A DNA stretch of 64,000 nt from Neelides folsomi (taxonomy: Eukaryota > Arthropoda > Collembola > Neelipleona > Neelidae): assembly GCA_034687125.1 (NCBI GenBank), contig JAQGBZ010000072.1, positions 163,045 through 227,044 of the forward strand, read 5' to 3'. A program made the translations under genes and the position numbers. Every line of letters starts with the position of its first letter. Positions within the stretch are counted from its first letter, which is position 1. This document shows positions 11,871-24,100 of the stretch, piece after piece. The notes under the pieces were generated by a model that saw nothing but the letters and a program-made list of their open reading frames with translations, had not been told where the DNA came from and made no database searches.

Positions 11871-12701
11871 CTAATCTCTGACTCTTGAACTCTCACTTGA
11901 ACTCAACAAAGGGACTTCTCGACAAATGCATGAGGTATGATTAATGAATCGAAGAGTCTCATAAGTTGTCAATCGTAATACCATATCCATTTTCATGAAA
12001 ACGACATCAACTTCTTCCATGCCAGTTGGTGAACAGCGGAAACCTCGAAGGCAGCAACCTTTAAATAAGAATAATGTTAATAGAAGTTATAATACTGTAA
12101 TATAAATGTCATATCTCATATATTATATATTAATTTTATTAAAGTAGTTAAATTATAAATTGCTCTATAATAATATGATCCTTACCACTTGCAGCTTCAC
12201 ATCTATGCACAATCGCTGCAGGAGGCTCCCATATAGAATTGCTTTCAATCTTGTGAGGAATTTCATCGTGAACATAAGCGAGACGTGGCTTTGGAACACT
12301 GCAGTTAAACGTACTATATACTTCATTCATCTGAAAATATTTTAAAGGTTATTACATGTCATTGTCAATACCAAACGAGTTCTTATTTCAAATGAATGAG
12401 GCAAATAATTAGAACATTAGTAAACGTGTACGTGGTCGCAAAGCAAGAAAAATAAAATAAGCTCACAAAAAATTAACAACTAGGCTGGTCAATTATGAAC
12501 TACAATTATGAACTACTAGTATGTAATATATTAGATTAATTATATATAAAGATGTTATGTAAATAAATATTGTATAATTACTCTTATATCAGATTCGATT
12601 TCAATTGGTGATTTGGTTGGAAGGGTATGTCTCCCGTTGGCAAATTGGAAAAAGAAGAATGAAATTCCAAGGGGTATGAAGAGATTCCACAAGAACTTCA
12701 T
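11871..12701 (-). CDS. PDGF/VEGF-domain secreted growth factor (PVF-like)
   Basis: Predicted ligand for a PDGF/VEGF-type receptor tyrosine kinase, acting outside the cell. Three minus-strand exons, 12582-12701, 12186-12330 and 11871-12058, give 150 aa. Residues 1-22 form a hydrophobic signal peptide (LGISFFFFQFANG). The cystine-knot domain spans about residues 46-140: first Cys in FNCSV, then IWEPPAAIVHRCEAASGCC, FRCSPTG and a C-terminal CIC. This follows PDGF/VEGF order (PPC..RCSGCC..QC..CKC). Two departures: the Cys after PP, which makes an interchain bond in PDGF-B and VEGF-A, is Ala, and three extra residues lie between RC and GCC. An N-glycosylation sequon (NHT) precedes CIC. The protein is short, with no long C-terminal tail. 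I cannot say which PVF it is. Confidence 0.85.
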
Positions 12702-14991
12702 TTTTTATATCTAATACTTTTTCCTCTGGTATGAATCAAAAGTTTGTTGAGATACTTTGAAAGTTAAATACAATGTCTCTCCTTGGAATGAATCTTAATC
12801 CTTTCAAAGACCCAATTTGTACACACGTACAATAAGTGTCTGTCTTCCCGTCCTTCGACTCATGTACATTTAATAGAAATAATATAATCAATCACCGCAA
12901 GATGAAAAACCCACCAAGCGAAAAGAGCAAGTTTCCTGCTTTAATCAAGGGATTTTTTAGGAATCTTAAAGTAATTTTAATTAAATTCAAATTGAACAGA
13001 TTAGAGGTGATTTAAAAAATTGGAACCCAACTAGATAATAAAACACTTCAATCTAAAGTGTTTCATATCCAATAAAGTAAGAGTGAGGATGATTTCCGAA
13101 GATGCTCGCTTATATCTTCTATTGTGGGATGACGACGGAGGGAAAAAAGTAAAGTTGCTCGGTCACTTTTGGATCGTAACGAGTCAACGCGATCGGTTCA
13201 AGATCATAGAAATTCTCACAGGAGAATTAAACATTCTCATTTCAGGCGTCATCTTGCTGAACTCAACGGTCCACTATTCTCCTACACAGATACAATCGTA
13301 TTATATCCCAATTCTTGGAAATAAAGGTTGTTGAAAAAATTTATTGTAATTTATGCACTAAATAAATTAATGAGTCGATTCTAATTTGATCTAATTATCT
13401 TTTATTGGATTTATACCGAACTACAATTTTATCACCCAAATCAACGCTATTATCACTCCATTAAATGCAGATTAAAATGGGTATTGTGTAGTATAAGAAA
13501 ACTGTAGTGTTGGTAGATGTAGGAAGCAATTTATAAAGGCTTAAATCATGGACAAATGTTTAGCATAATTTATTATATAATGCTTATTTAAATGGCCTTC
13601 TTTTCATACGTTTATCTATATATATCTATATCTTAAGATATAAACTCGTTCATTAAAAAGATACAAATCTTGTACAAGATGATATTCATCTTGTATACAT
13701 GTATTTGCTACTTCCATACAAATGTACTTGTATTACAAAACAAGCCGCAACAAATTCGGCTTATTGGGCTGCTAGACGTCAATTCACCTTAATGCTGACA
13801 GATTAATTGATAAATGATCACATTTGGGGATTTTGAGATCTCAACATTATTTCTTTGATAAGATCATTATCATTATCGTTAGAATAAGATGTCGTCCTTA
13901 AACTTCACGGAAGAGATTGTGCATATCATGGATCTTTGATGTTATACATATCACGCTTACCTATATGTAGTTATAAGATGATTACCTACATTTTTTATCC
14001 TGATTGTCCTATATAAACTATAAACACGTTTAGATACATAATTGCTAAGAATGCCGTGGAATAGCAGAAGTAACGATATTATGAATCTTCCATATAATGT
14101 AGATATTGATACTCTACTACTAACTAATATATTGCTCGGTTATTCCATGCACTTTTATGAATAAGTAAACTACGCTTTATTTTTAAAGTTGACTATTTTC
14201 ATTAGTGTGTAATATATTCTCCATCAAGTCTCAATTATATCAAAATCAAAATTATTAATTTTTGATTCTAAACAAGTTTCGTCATTAAATTTAATTATGA
14301 AATATTTATATCGTGATTTAGGCATTTTATAACAAAAGTGCACGGAATAACCGAGCAATATATTACTACTATTTGATTTTAGGTAGCAAGTAATGCGGCT
14401 TCATAAATAAATTAAAATAATTAAAAAAATCTCTTATGATTTATTTGTATATATTTTGTAATGAAATTTATTGTTATCGGATTTAACGCAAAAAAGTGAG
14501 ACACGGGTTATCCGATATGTCAAATACAAATATTATAGTTTTTACAAATGGGACAGATGTATTTTTCGTAGACATTAATGATAGTGAGACTTTCATCAGA
14601 CAATTCATTAAATATTAATTTAATAATAATGGAGTACAATTTTTAATTAATTTCCGATTTATTAACTAGAACTATAAAATAAATTCGAAAGGTCAGTTAA
14701 CAGAATGTTATTAAATTATGTCATACTTATTGTAATATTATACATATTATACAATGTAGTAAAAATCAGTACAAAAATGTTCGTCATATAATAGAATAGT
14801 AACAAATTTATTGATACTTTAAGCTTAATCAATGTATAAACTCTGAGATTTTTAAGATTTCCCCAACGAGAAATCCATTTATCTTGTAATTATTAATTAT
14901 ACTAAAAATATTAACATGAAAGAGTAAATTCAATAAAGGATTTATTGTACCTCGTAACATATTTTCACGATCAGAGGAGGTAGTATGTGTA
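12702..14991. other. Intergenic region with a MITE-like element
   Basis: Lies upstream of the PVF-like gene and downstream of EED. A frame at 13089-13334 encodes 81 aa (MISEDARLYLLLW...) with no recognised domain and no visible splice partners; I do not call it. A 239-bp terminal-inverted-repeat element at 14126-14364 is listed separately. The rest is AT-rich without other features. Confidence 0.5.
14126..14364. mobile_element. MITE-like element with 31-bp terminal inverted repeats
   Basis: Arms 14126-14156 and 14334-14364 are reverse complements over 31 bp with one mismatch; the shared core is TTGCTCGGTTATTCC. The ~177 bp between them are AT-rich and non-coding. Size and structure fit a non-autonomous DNA transposon. 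The exact ends and target duplication are not clear. Confidence 0.65.
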
Positions 14992-16924
14992 TTAATTATC
15001 AAAATCTCGATCTTCTTTATTTAAGTCCCATCTCCAAAGTGTGCCATCATCACAAACGCAAATAAGGATAGATCCATCTTTCGAAAGAGCAGTTTGACGA
15101 ATCGGCTTTTCACATTTGGGGTGGCTGAGAACAGAAGATTTGATGAGCGATGGCTCACTGGCAGCCATATCGAAAATGTACGTTTTCCCTATCTGATTTC
15201 CAAGAGCAAGCGTTTTTTTCATCAAATCCATCGAAAAACGGATGAACCAAATCTCGCATTCTTTAATCTCTAATCGATGAATAACACTGAAAATTGGAAG
15301 GATTTTGTTAAAATAAAAATTTCCATACTATAAATATTTATCTTAGTTCCTGACTCCTGATATTTAATGGTTTAATTTTACGTGGTGTCAGTCGTGTTCA
15401 ATGTGACTTCGTCCCATTTCTGAAATGTCCGCCCACCTTTCCAGCAGACAATTGTATTCTCGCATGACTAAACAAGTTAGGTATGTATTATGTATAAAGT
15501 ATATTTCAATATTCCAAAAAAATATTTTTAAATAAAAATTATATATTAGACCTTCGATAAAATGAAATCCCCAAACCACTTCGCACAATCAACATAATTG
15601 CGATGAACATCTCGAGTAGAGTACACCGGAAAGTGTTGTTTAACTGTCGGAAATGGGCGACAAACACTTGAAGTATATTTGTATGATAAGTTAATTGCTT
15701 CTTCAAGTTCTTTCGATTTCAAACTCCACATTTTGAGAGAATGGTCCATGCCGCATGAAACAATGTAAGAGCCACTGAAATGTATGTCAACCCCAAGTAC
15801 TTCATCCCGATGTCCCTCAACTCCTCCAAATATTGCGACACAGTGACCGGTAGCAATATTCCAAAGCCGAAGTGAATGATCCTATATCAAAATATCAATA
15901 TACTATTTAAGACTACAACACACATTTAATATTTAATAAAGTCATAAGGTAATCTATCAAGAACGTTTTGAATTATTTAAAATACAGAATTTTGGTTATT
16001 CAAGATAGCTATTCCTTAAAAATTATGTAATATCAATAGAGGTGTTGAATATAAATACTTTTGATGCCGATAAGAGGACATTTAAATCGAGAGGATGAAA
16101 TATAACATCGTTGATGGCTTGACCATGTCCAAGAAAATGTTTGACACATGTTGCCGTTTGAGGTGAAAAGATTCTAATAACGCCTCTAGCCCCAGCAGCT
16201 GCAAGCAAAGGATGACCATTTGGATCGCATGTCCAGGCACAGGAGTAAAATATTTCTTCGGGCTATAAAAGATAATTTTAAATCTCAAAACCATTTAGAT
16301 GTCAATAATTATAAATTAAATCAATTTTACATCAGGATCTTGATAAACAAGCAACAGTTTGAGCTCGTTTTCAGGCGGACATTCATAAATTGTAACCCGA
16401 TTGCTGCCAACAGTTGCTAAAACATTCGGCTGTCCATCACTTAAACCATGATGGAATTGTGCCCCAAAAATTGATTGGCCGTGATCTTCAGTGGCTGTGC
16501 AACTGTATCAATAATTTTTTTAAAATAATTATTAATTTACTATTTAATTTAAATGGTGGCATATTTAATATGGTCAACTTACGTGAAAACGTATTTTGAT
16601 TTTGTTGGACCAGTGGTTTTCTTTGATTTTTTACCTCTCCCTTTTTTATTCCCATTTAAGCCTTTATTGTTTTTATTGATAATGTTAGTTAGAGTTGGAG
16701 TGTTCGACCCGCTCCTGCTTGTGTTGTTACCAGTAATTGTGGACACACTTCCATATGAGGTCGAAGACTATAATGAATCAAGTTAGTATTTATAAAAAAC
16801 GTATTTTAAATATAAAACTTACATTTTCACTATACGTTTATAATTAAATTGAGAAAATAAATCTAACCTCATCATCAGAAAGCTCCATTAGAAGAGTTTC
16901 TTTTGTTCCATTGGACTCACTCAT
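14992..16924 (-). CDS. EED: Polycomb protein EED, PRC2 WD40 subunit
   Basis: Beta-propeller subunit of Polycomb repressive complex 2; binds H3K27me3 and activates the EZH2 methyltransferase. Seven minus-strand exons in phase: 16868-16924, 16583-16767, 16331-16502, 16059-16262, 15552-15881, 15382-15467 and 14992-15286, giving 442 aa (human 441). The first ~80 residues are a Ser/Thr/Asn- and Lys-rich tail, as in EED, leading to [15 protein letters not shown]. The propeller includes [60 protein letters not shown] and [20 protein letters not shown], and ends [20 protein letters not shown] and LWRWD. These are EED-specific, not general WD40 matches. No other PRC2 gene is nearby. Confidence 0.97.
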
Positions 16925-18172
16925 GATTAAATTGTCAATTTTTCACAGTGTATAGTTAAAAAATAAGTTAATTCAGCTTGAAAAGTAACTGAATTCAAAG
17001 TCTTAAAAAAGTAGAAGAGAATCTTCACCTTCAGTGGCAGTTTGCCGTGTCAGTGTCCGTCCCAACGGGTCCCAAGCGCGTCGAAATCTCCAATCGAAAT
17101 AATGCAAATGCGAGAGAGAGAATGAGAAGAAGAGAAGGAACGCGCGGTAAATATTTCTGAGCCTGCCTGCATGAAATGAATCCAACTATGAAATGCTATA
17201 CGAATAAAGTAGCAATACAGAATACAGATATATATATATATGAGATATGGATACGGATATGTGACGAGATAATGAATTTAATGAATACACCTATTGTAAT
17301 TTACACAAAATAGGTAGATATATTTTTATAGACATTAATTTATGATTTAATTTAAAATGACGTTTTAGCGAATAATAATTTCACAGAATTTTATTCAACT
17401 CTCATCCTATAAAACATTTATAGTTTTGAGTGTGAATTAATTAATAGTTATTTTTTACTTTAAATTAGATAACGATAAAGTTAATTTTTATACTGATATA
17501 AAGTAATAAAACAATTGATCGGATCGAGAACACGAGTAATCATTAATCAGCTCTTAAATTAACTGCTTAAATCATAATCTTATATCTTAAATTATTTTAA
17601 TTTTGATCTTAAATAACTATTAAATTAAACACTTATAATATGTGTAATGTGTGTAAACTTTAGATATTTCGAATGAATTTTCAAGAATTGATATATTTAG
17701 GTATTTTAAATGCAATTCACTTTAGAAAATATTTCATTTTAGTATACAATGATTATACTTAATAGACATTCATATAACTTCTAAATATTTTAATGGACAT
17801 TTTAATGAATATAAATACGCATTCATACAGTAAATAGTGAATAAAGTGGTACTATTCGTAATTATAAAGTAATTATATAACACATACCTACATAATTAGC
17901 CACAATTTACTGAAATCTTTAAAGTGTATGGGTTCTTGAAGTATGTATGAAGGAACATTTGAAAGAAAACAAAGAAAAAAGTAGATAGAATGAAAAAAAT
18001 TACACGTCCAAATCATAAGATACATATTTAAGCATTCATCAAATCATAGTTAATTGAGGAATAAAAGTAAGTATTTTATAAAAAAATGCATTCTCTACCA
18101 AACTCAACAACAACAGAGTCCAAGTAATAAAATTATTAAAAGAAAGCATTTTAGAAGATTTAGTTAAAGATG
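16925..18172. other. Intergenic, EED promoter side and TPR 3' side
   Basis: Begins upstream of EED; the first ~250 bp, GC-richer near 17030-17160, probably hold its promoter. The remainder is AT-rich, with a short TA-dinucleotide run near 17229, and probably includes the TPR 3' UTR. No gene is supported. Confidence 0.5.
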
Positions 18173-21100
18173 CTAATAAGGCCCTTTCCCAAAGCCCCTT
18201 GTGATCGGTCCTCCCCTGGAATGTGGGCGAGAACGGCGAGCAGATTGTGATTGACCAACCCCTCGTGTTAATTGGCGAAACATTTGAGGACCAGGATCAG
18301 GAATAGGATTAGAAAGAATAGGATTAGGACGTGAGATAAGACCACCTCGACCACCACCACGACCTGGTCGTCCAGGAGGAGCCAAACCGCCACTTGAAGA
18401 AGACGACGATGTGGGTTGATCCCAAACAATCGGAGTTGGTCTCACGCGATGTTGTTGTGGCGGAGGAGCCTCGCCCCCACTTCCTTGACCACCACTCGAA
18501 GGTGTTGGGCTCAAAGCACGAAACGATGAGGATGTTGTGGGTTGTTGTTGCTGCTGCTGTTGTTGATGTTGTTCTTGTTGTTGGAGGTGCTGCTGTTGTT
18601 GAGGAACTGAGGAAGCTCCGTCCAATTTATCTTCATCAGATGAGGTCACAGAGGATTCAAACCGCCCTCCTGGCATCGAAACTGACCCAGAGAAACCTTT
18701 AGTTCCTATATGAATTACAATTCCTCCTCTATGGTAGTTCATTCAAGAGGAAAAGGAAGCTGAAGAATTCCAAATTACCTTCTTTTTATTAGTGAAATAC
18801 AACTGAATAGATAACAAGCACATATGAAGATCATGCATTTGTCATGCTCTTCATAAAAAACTAGCCCGAAAAATTATATATTTATATAGAACAAAAGCAA
18901 AATGTAATAGTCTTATTTACCTACAATGCATAGAAAAAGAAGGGAGACAATGAAGAAGGGTAGGGGAAATGTTACAGGTGTTTACCTTCACTCGTCTGAG
19001 ACTCTTGAACCTGTGGTAAATGTAATTCACTTCTACTTCCTTCAATCATTTCTCGTCCTGTGTCAGCGTCCATTGAAGAATCAAGAACTGATGTGATGGT
19101 TATGGCAGGAATTTCACGACTCTCATGCGATCGAGCTACATTGTTTGAACTACTTGGGTGAATATCACTCATTTCATGTTCTCCTTGTTCGATTTGATCC
19201 AGTTCTCCAGTTTCAGCTTCAAAGACATTACCAACTAATTTGAATTTCATTCATATAAGATTTTTGTAAATTGATTAATCTTTAGTTTTTGTGTATTAAT
19301 TGTAATTACCAGGTGGAGATATTTGTAGAGGAGTTGTAGGAACACTTCTACCAGTTCCGTCATCATATTGGATCATTTGAAAATCAACTCTTGTGTCTTC
19401 AAGCCCAGCTGGAAGTATTTATTAAAAATAATTAATTTATATCTCATATTGGAAAATTGTAATTTAATAGTAAATTTTAATTTACTTGAAGATCCCGATG
19501 GAGTTGGAGCATCAGCCTGTGAACTGAAAATGAATCTTCCTTGAGTAGGAAGCTGTGGTGAACTCACAGCCTCTGCAAATCCATCGTTTCTTCTTGGAAC
19601 AAATAATATTGGGGTGCTAGGAACAATACTGTCGTCGCCATATGCCATCACATCGTCCCCAAACTGAAATATTGGTTCATTAATTTCATTTTCTATAATT
19701 ATAAATGACACAAGGTCAAGTGTATCATACAATAAGCATTTTAATATAAACTAAACGAACTTGATGGAAGTGTGTCTGCCTGAACGGTGCCACACGTTGG
19801 TTCCCCAAATTCCTAAGATGTCCCATTGGCCTACTCACACCTGAGACACTATGTGGCGACCCTGATGAAATATTCACAGAACTCGGGACTTCGAGCAAAT
19901 CTTCAGGACAAAATCAATTTATTAACAATCACATAAATTACTGGATAAAGTAATAAATATAAAGAAATGCAAGAACACAATGAATATCAGTAGAGTATTT
20001 TATTCTAACCAATTTGATTTGACTCGCTTGGCTGATTTCTCTCTAATTCAATAAGGCTCTGCTCTTCCAAATCGTTATCTAAGAACATTTTCAACAATTA
20101 CAATAAAAATCAAACAAGATATTCATAAATACATACATAATTTTGAAAAAAACTACCTCTCTGAGCTTGATTGCGAGTATCGGCATGGTCTGTTGACCGC
20201 CCCAAGCTGCTGGCATCTCTATCTTGGCTTCCCATATCATCGAGACTCTCTGCTTCCTAAAAACAAAGATGAAATTATAACTAAATTTTTATTAATTTTT
20301 TTATTGTAACTGTTAAAAAAGTTATAAAAGTTAATAAAAAGGAAAAATTATTTGATTACCCTTCCTTCCATCGACATTGGATAAATGTCATCGTCTTCTT
20401 CTTCTTGATCTTCTCCAATTGGAAATGCTCCATCCTCGTTCTCATCATCGTCTTCTCCTTCATCGTCCTCTTCTACTTCTTCTTCTTCAACTTCTTCTTC
20501 AAGCTCTTCGTCCAACTCCTCTTCATCTTCCTCATCGTCGTCTTCCATTTGAGCTTGTTTCCTCATTGCCTGTTTGATCGCATGTCGATACTAAACAAAA
20601 AATTCATTTTGTAAAACTTATTTGAATCATTTAATGATTAAAATATGATAATTTAATTATTTATCTAATAATACCTGCATCTGCACTTGTTCTTCTCCAC
20701 CATCATCTTCGGAATCAGAGTCAATAACAATTACATCAGAATCATCATCATCAAGTCGTCGACTTCCTTCAACTTCCGCAAGAGCCCCAACAAGTTGTTT
20801 CAATTCAGATGTGTCTGAATGCGGTTCTTGTTCTTCGAGCTCATCATATGATTGTGATTGCCCTTGGTCAGCTTCTTGGTCAAATTCTCTTCCATGTTCT
20901 CCATCGTGCTCTTGTTGGTGAGCCATTGGTTCTGCTTCACGATCAACTGAGAACGGAATATTAATTCGTGTTCTCTTTAATTCTGGTTCTGGAGTTTCTT
21001 CTTGTGATGTTTCAGCCTAATTAAAATTAATAAATATAATTTTTGTAAAAATTAATTAGAATCATAAAATAAAATAAAACTTACTTCATTATCTCTTCCT

Positions 21101-24100
21101 CTCTTCCCACTCGTCGATGGTCTAACAGATGTAGAAGTTGAAGGTGAAGGCTCCTCTAAATTTCCTCTATTTATATTTGGAGCAGAGGAAGGTCCCTTGG
21201 TTGAAGAAGATTGCTGAACTTCATCTTGAACATTTGATCTAAGTGGTGCAACGGCAGTCATCGGCTGATGACTCGAAGGTTCCGATGAAGAGACTTGTTC
21301 AGATGAATCTCCCATTTCCATCTCTTCTCGTACATTTCCATGAGTTGATGAAGTTGAAGGATCTTCATGAGAAATCGTCGTACTGGAAGTTGATTCCCTT
21401 TCGTTAGACGAAGCTTGAGGAGTCGACTGAGGTGCGACAGTGTGGGACGGAGTAACAGTTCCAGTTCCAATCGTGGCGCTCATCGTTGTTGCAATCGTGA
21501 CAGCAGGAGTTGGCTGCACAGTCGCTTGCCTTACATTTGTTGAATTGGTCACCATCGAGGTAGAAGTGGATGTTGGAGGCAAAACTTGAACTTCATCTCC
21601 ACCTCCCACAGTTGACTGGTCAGGGGTTGAAGTTGAAACTTGAGCTTGGCTCACTGGAGCCACAAAACTCTGAGGTTGTTGTGGTTGTTGCTGTTGTTGT
21701 TGTTGTTGTTGTTGTTGTTGTGGCTGTTGCTGTTGAGCTTGAACTGGTTGAACTGACTGTGATTGGGGTGTTGGAGCAATTCCAGCCCCAGTTGGAATTA
21801 CAGTAGCTTTCCTCTGAAGGGACATTGGACGAATGCTGGCAGTGAGTGGAGGTCTTGAACCCGAGGAAGGCGATTGCCCAGTGTTTTGTTTCATCGATTG
21901 GGAAGATCCGGCAATTGGTTTAATGTTGGCCTTTGGTGGCTCAACCGCTGGTTTTTCAACCTTAGGTTTATCCGGTTTAGGTTGTTGTGTTTGGAATTTA
22001 AATTGCTTTTCTAACACCAAACTCCTCTGATTCGCAATCTCAAGCTCACGCTTCAATCTTTCATTTTCTTGAGATAATTCAGTGTTTCGGGCATTTACAT
22101 CCGAAGGTCCAGCTCCACTTTCGTTTCTCAACTCTCGGTTCTCTTTTTCAAGTTTTTGGCTTCGAGCTTCATATTGAGACTTCAAGGCTAATGTAAGAAA
22201 ATAAGTTTTATTATTTTACTTTTGTCATAAATATAAGTATTTTTATGCACTCGTAATATATGTATGGGCAATATTATTTATGAGTAAAAATCTAATTTTT
22301 TTTAAATTCTTACCATTAAACCTTACACTCGCTTCAGTTAATTCCGTTTGCAAGTTCTCAAACTTGCTTTTAAATTCGTGTAACTCAGATTCCATAACAC
22401 TTTTCTGTTGGTTGGCATTATTCAACTTCATTTGAACGGCCTTCATGGCGTTCTTTGCTCTATCTTCCCTTAAACTGCAATCGCTCTTCACCGTTTCAAC
22501 TTCTTGTTTCATCTTTGCAAACTCCTCTGAGAGCTTCGAGTCGCTTGGAATTTCCTCTTTCTTTGGAATGATTCCATCATCAGCAGTTAACGTCGTCGCA
22601 TCGGCTGTTTCTTTCTCATTTCGTTTAGTTTCCGATTCTTTTAACTCCTCAACTTCCTTCTTGTATTTCCTTGCAATATTTTTAATTTGTTTTACACTAT
22701 TCGCATTAAGCTCGACAAGTTTATCTTTATCAACCAATTCAATCTTCATTTTGTTAATTTCGTCATTTCGCTTATTTAATTCAGTGTTAAGACCCTCGAC
22801 TGTCTTTCTCAGAGCTTCGAGTTCGCGAGTTAATTTATTTTTCTCCTCTGTGACTTTAACCTTTTCTTCCTCTTGCGTCTTCTTTTCTGAAAGTAGATTC
22901 AAGTTTCCAGTTTGGGTTGAACTAAGTTGGGTTGTAAGAGTTGTAATTTGTTGCTTCAACTTCTGAGCCTCGACTAATTGCTTACGATTTTGCTCATTGA
23001 GAAGAGCTACTTGTTTATGAAGATTATTATTCTCCACTTGAACTTTCTTGACTTCTTCAGGATTAATTTTACTATTCTTTTCAATAAGGGCCGAAGCTCT
23101 CGTACGCCAGCGAGTAGCTTCTTGTTTCAAAGAATAATTCTCAGTATTAAGAGTTTCGCATTTGCTCTCAATCTCAGCATTTTTGTTTCTTAAAGGTCCA
23201 ATCTCGCTTTCGACTTTCTCTATTAGCTTTTTGAGCTCTTCATTCCTCTCTATTGCTTCCTTGTTTTCTTCTCTCAGCATTCTAAAAACGTAAAATAGTT
23301 AGTAGTTAAGTACTAGGCACACATTGTGTTATACATAGGATATAATGCAATTTATCGTACCTGTTACTGTCAGTCAACGCACTCAAGGTTTCAACTTTTC
23401 TAAGAAGGTCATTGTGCTTCGCAGATGTAATGCTCGTAATTTGTGTTTTGTCCTGGAAATCAACAAGATCTTTCTTCGTCTCTTCCCACTTCTTCTCCAT
23501 GAACTTCAATTGAGTTTCCATTCGTTGAACGGCCGCCTCGGCCATTTCAACCTTGGTATTCGCAATGTCCTTTTCTCTTCTTAAATATCTCACGAGCTAA
23601 AACGATGAAAAAATAAATAATAATTATTGCTTAATATTTGTTAATTATGTCGCTAGCATATTATTTAAATTATATTAATAAATGTTATTAATTACCTGAA
23701 GCCATTGATCAGAGCTTGTCGGATCACTTTCACTGAACGAACACTCTCCAATGGAAGTGTTCATGGAAGTATCGTGGCTCTGCCTCAAAGAATTCATTTG
23801 AGTCGAGAGGGAAATAAGTTGAGTTTGAAGTGTTTCATTCAGAGACGTCACTTCTTTCATGTTATTCCTCATCACATCGAGTTCCGTAGCCAAAGAAGCA
23901 ATCTGCATGTCGGTTGAACTCTTTATTCCATTCAATGCTTCTTCAGCCACCATCCGTCTCTTTTCTTCTTCTAACACTCGTTTCCTCAAACTATCCAACT
24001 CGGATTTGATCTCTCCACCACTTTGAAGTTCTTGAGCTTTTTGAGAAATTTCCTTCTCGTACTTTTCTCGCATTTCCACACACATTTCCCTTTGAGAATC

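Noticed and set aside
13083-13334. Open frame of about 81 residues (MISEDARLYLLLW...)
   Set aside because: No recognisable domain, signal peptide or splice partner; it lies alone in AT-rich DNA where frames of this length occur by chance.
13660-13720. Short palindromes around TTGTACAAGATGATATTCATCTTG
   Set aside because: A 9-bp stem in AT-rich DNA is too weak to call a hairpin gene or element.
20377-20614. Plus-strand frames rich in Leu/Phe opposite the TPR acidic tract
   Set aside because: They are the complement of GAA/GAT-rich coding sequence on the minus strand and have no independent support.
21570-21806. Plus-strand Val-rich frame opposite the polyglutamine tract
   Set aside because: Mirror of CAA/CAG repeats in TPR; not a gene.
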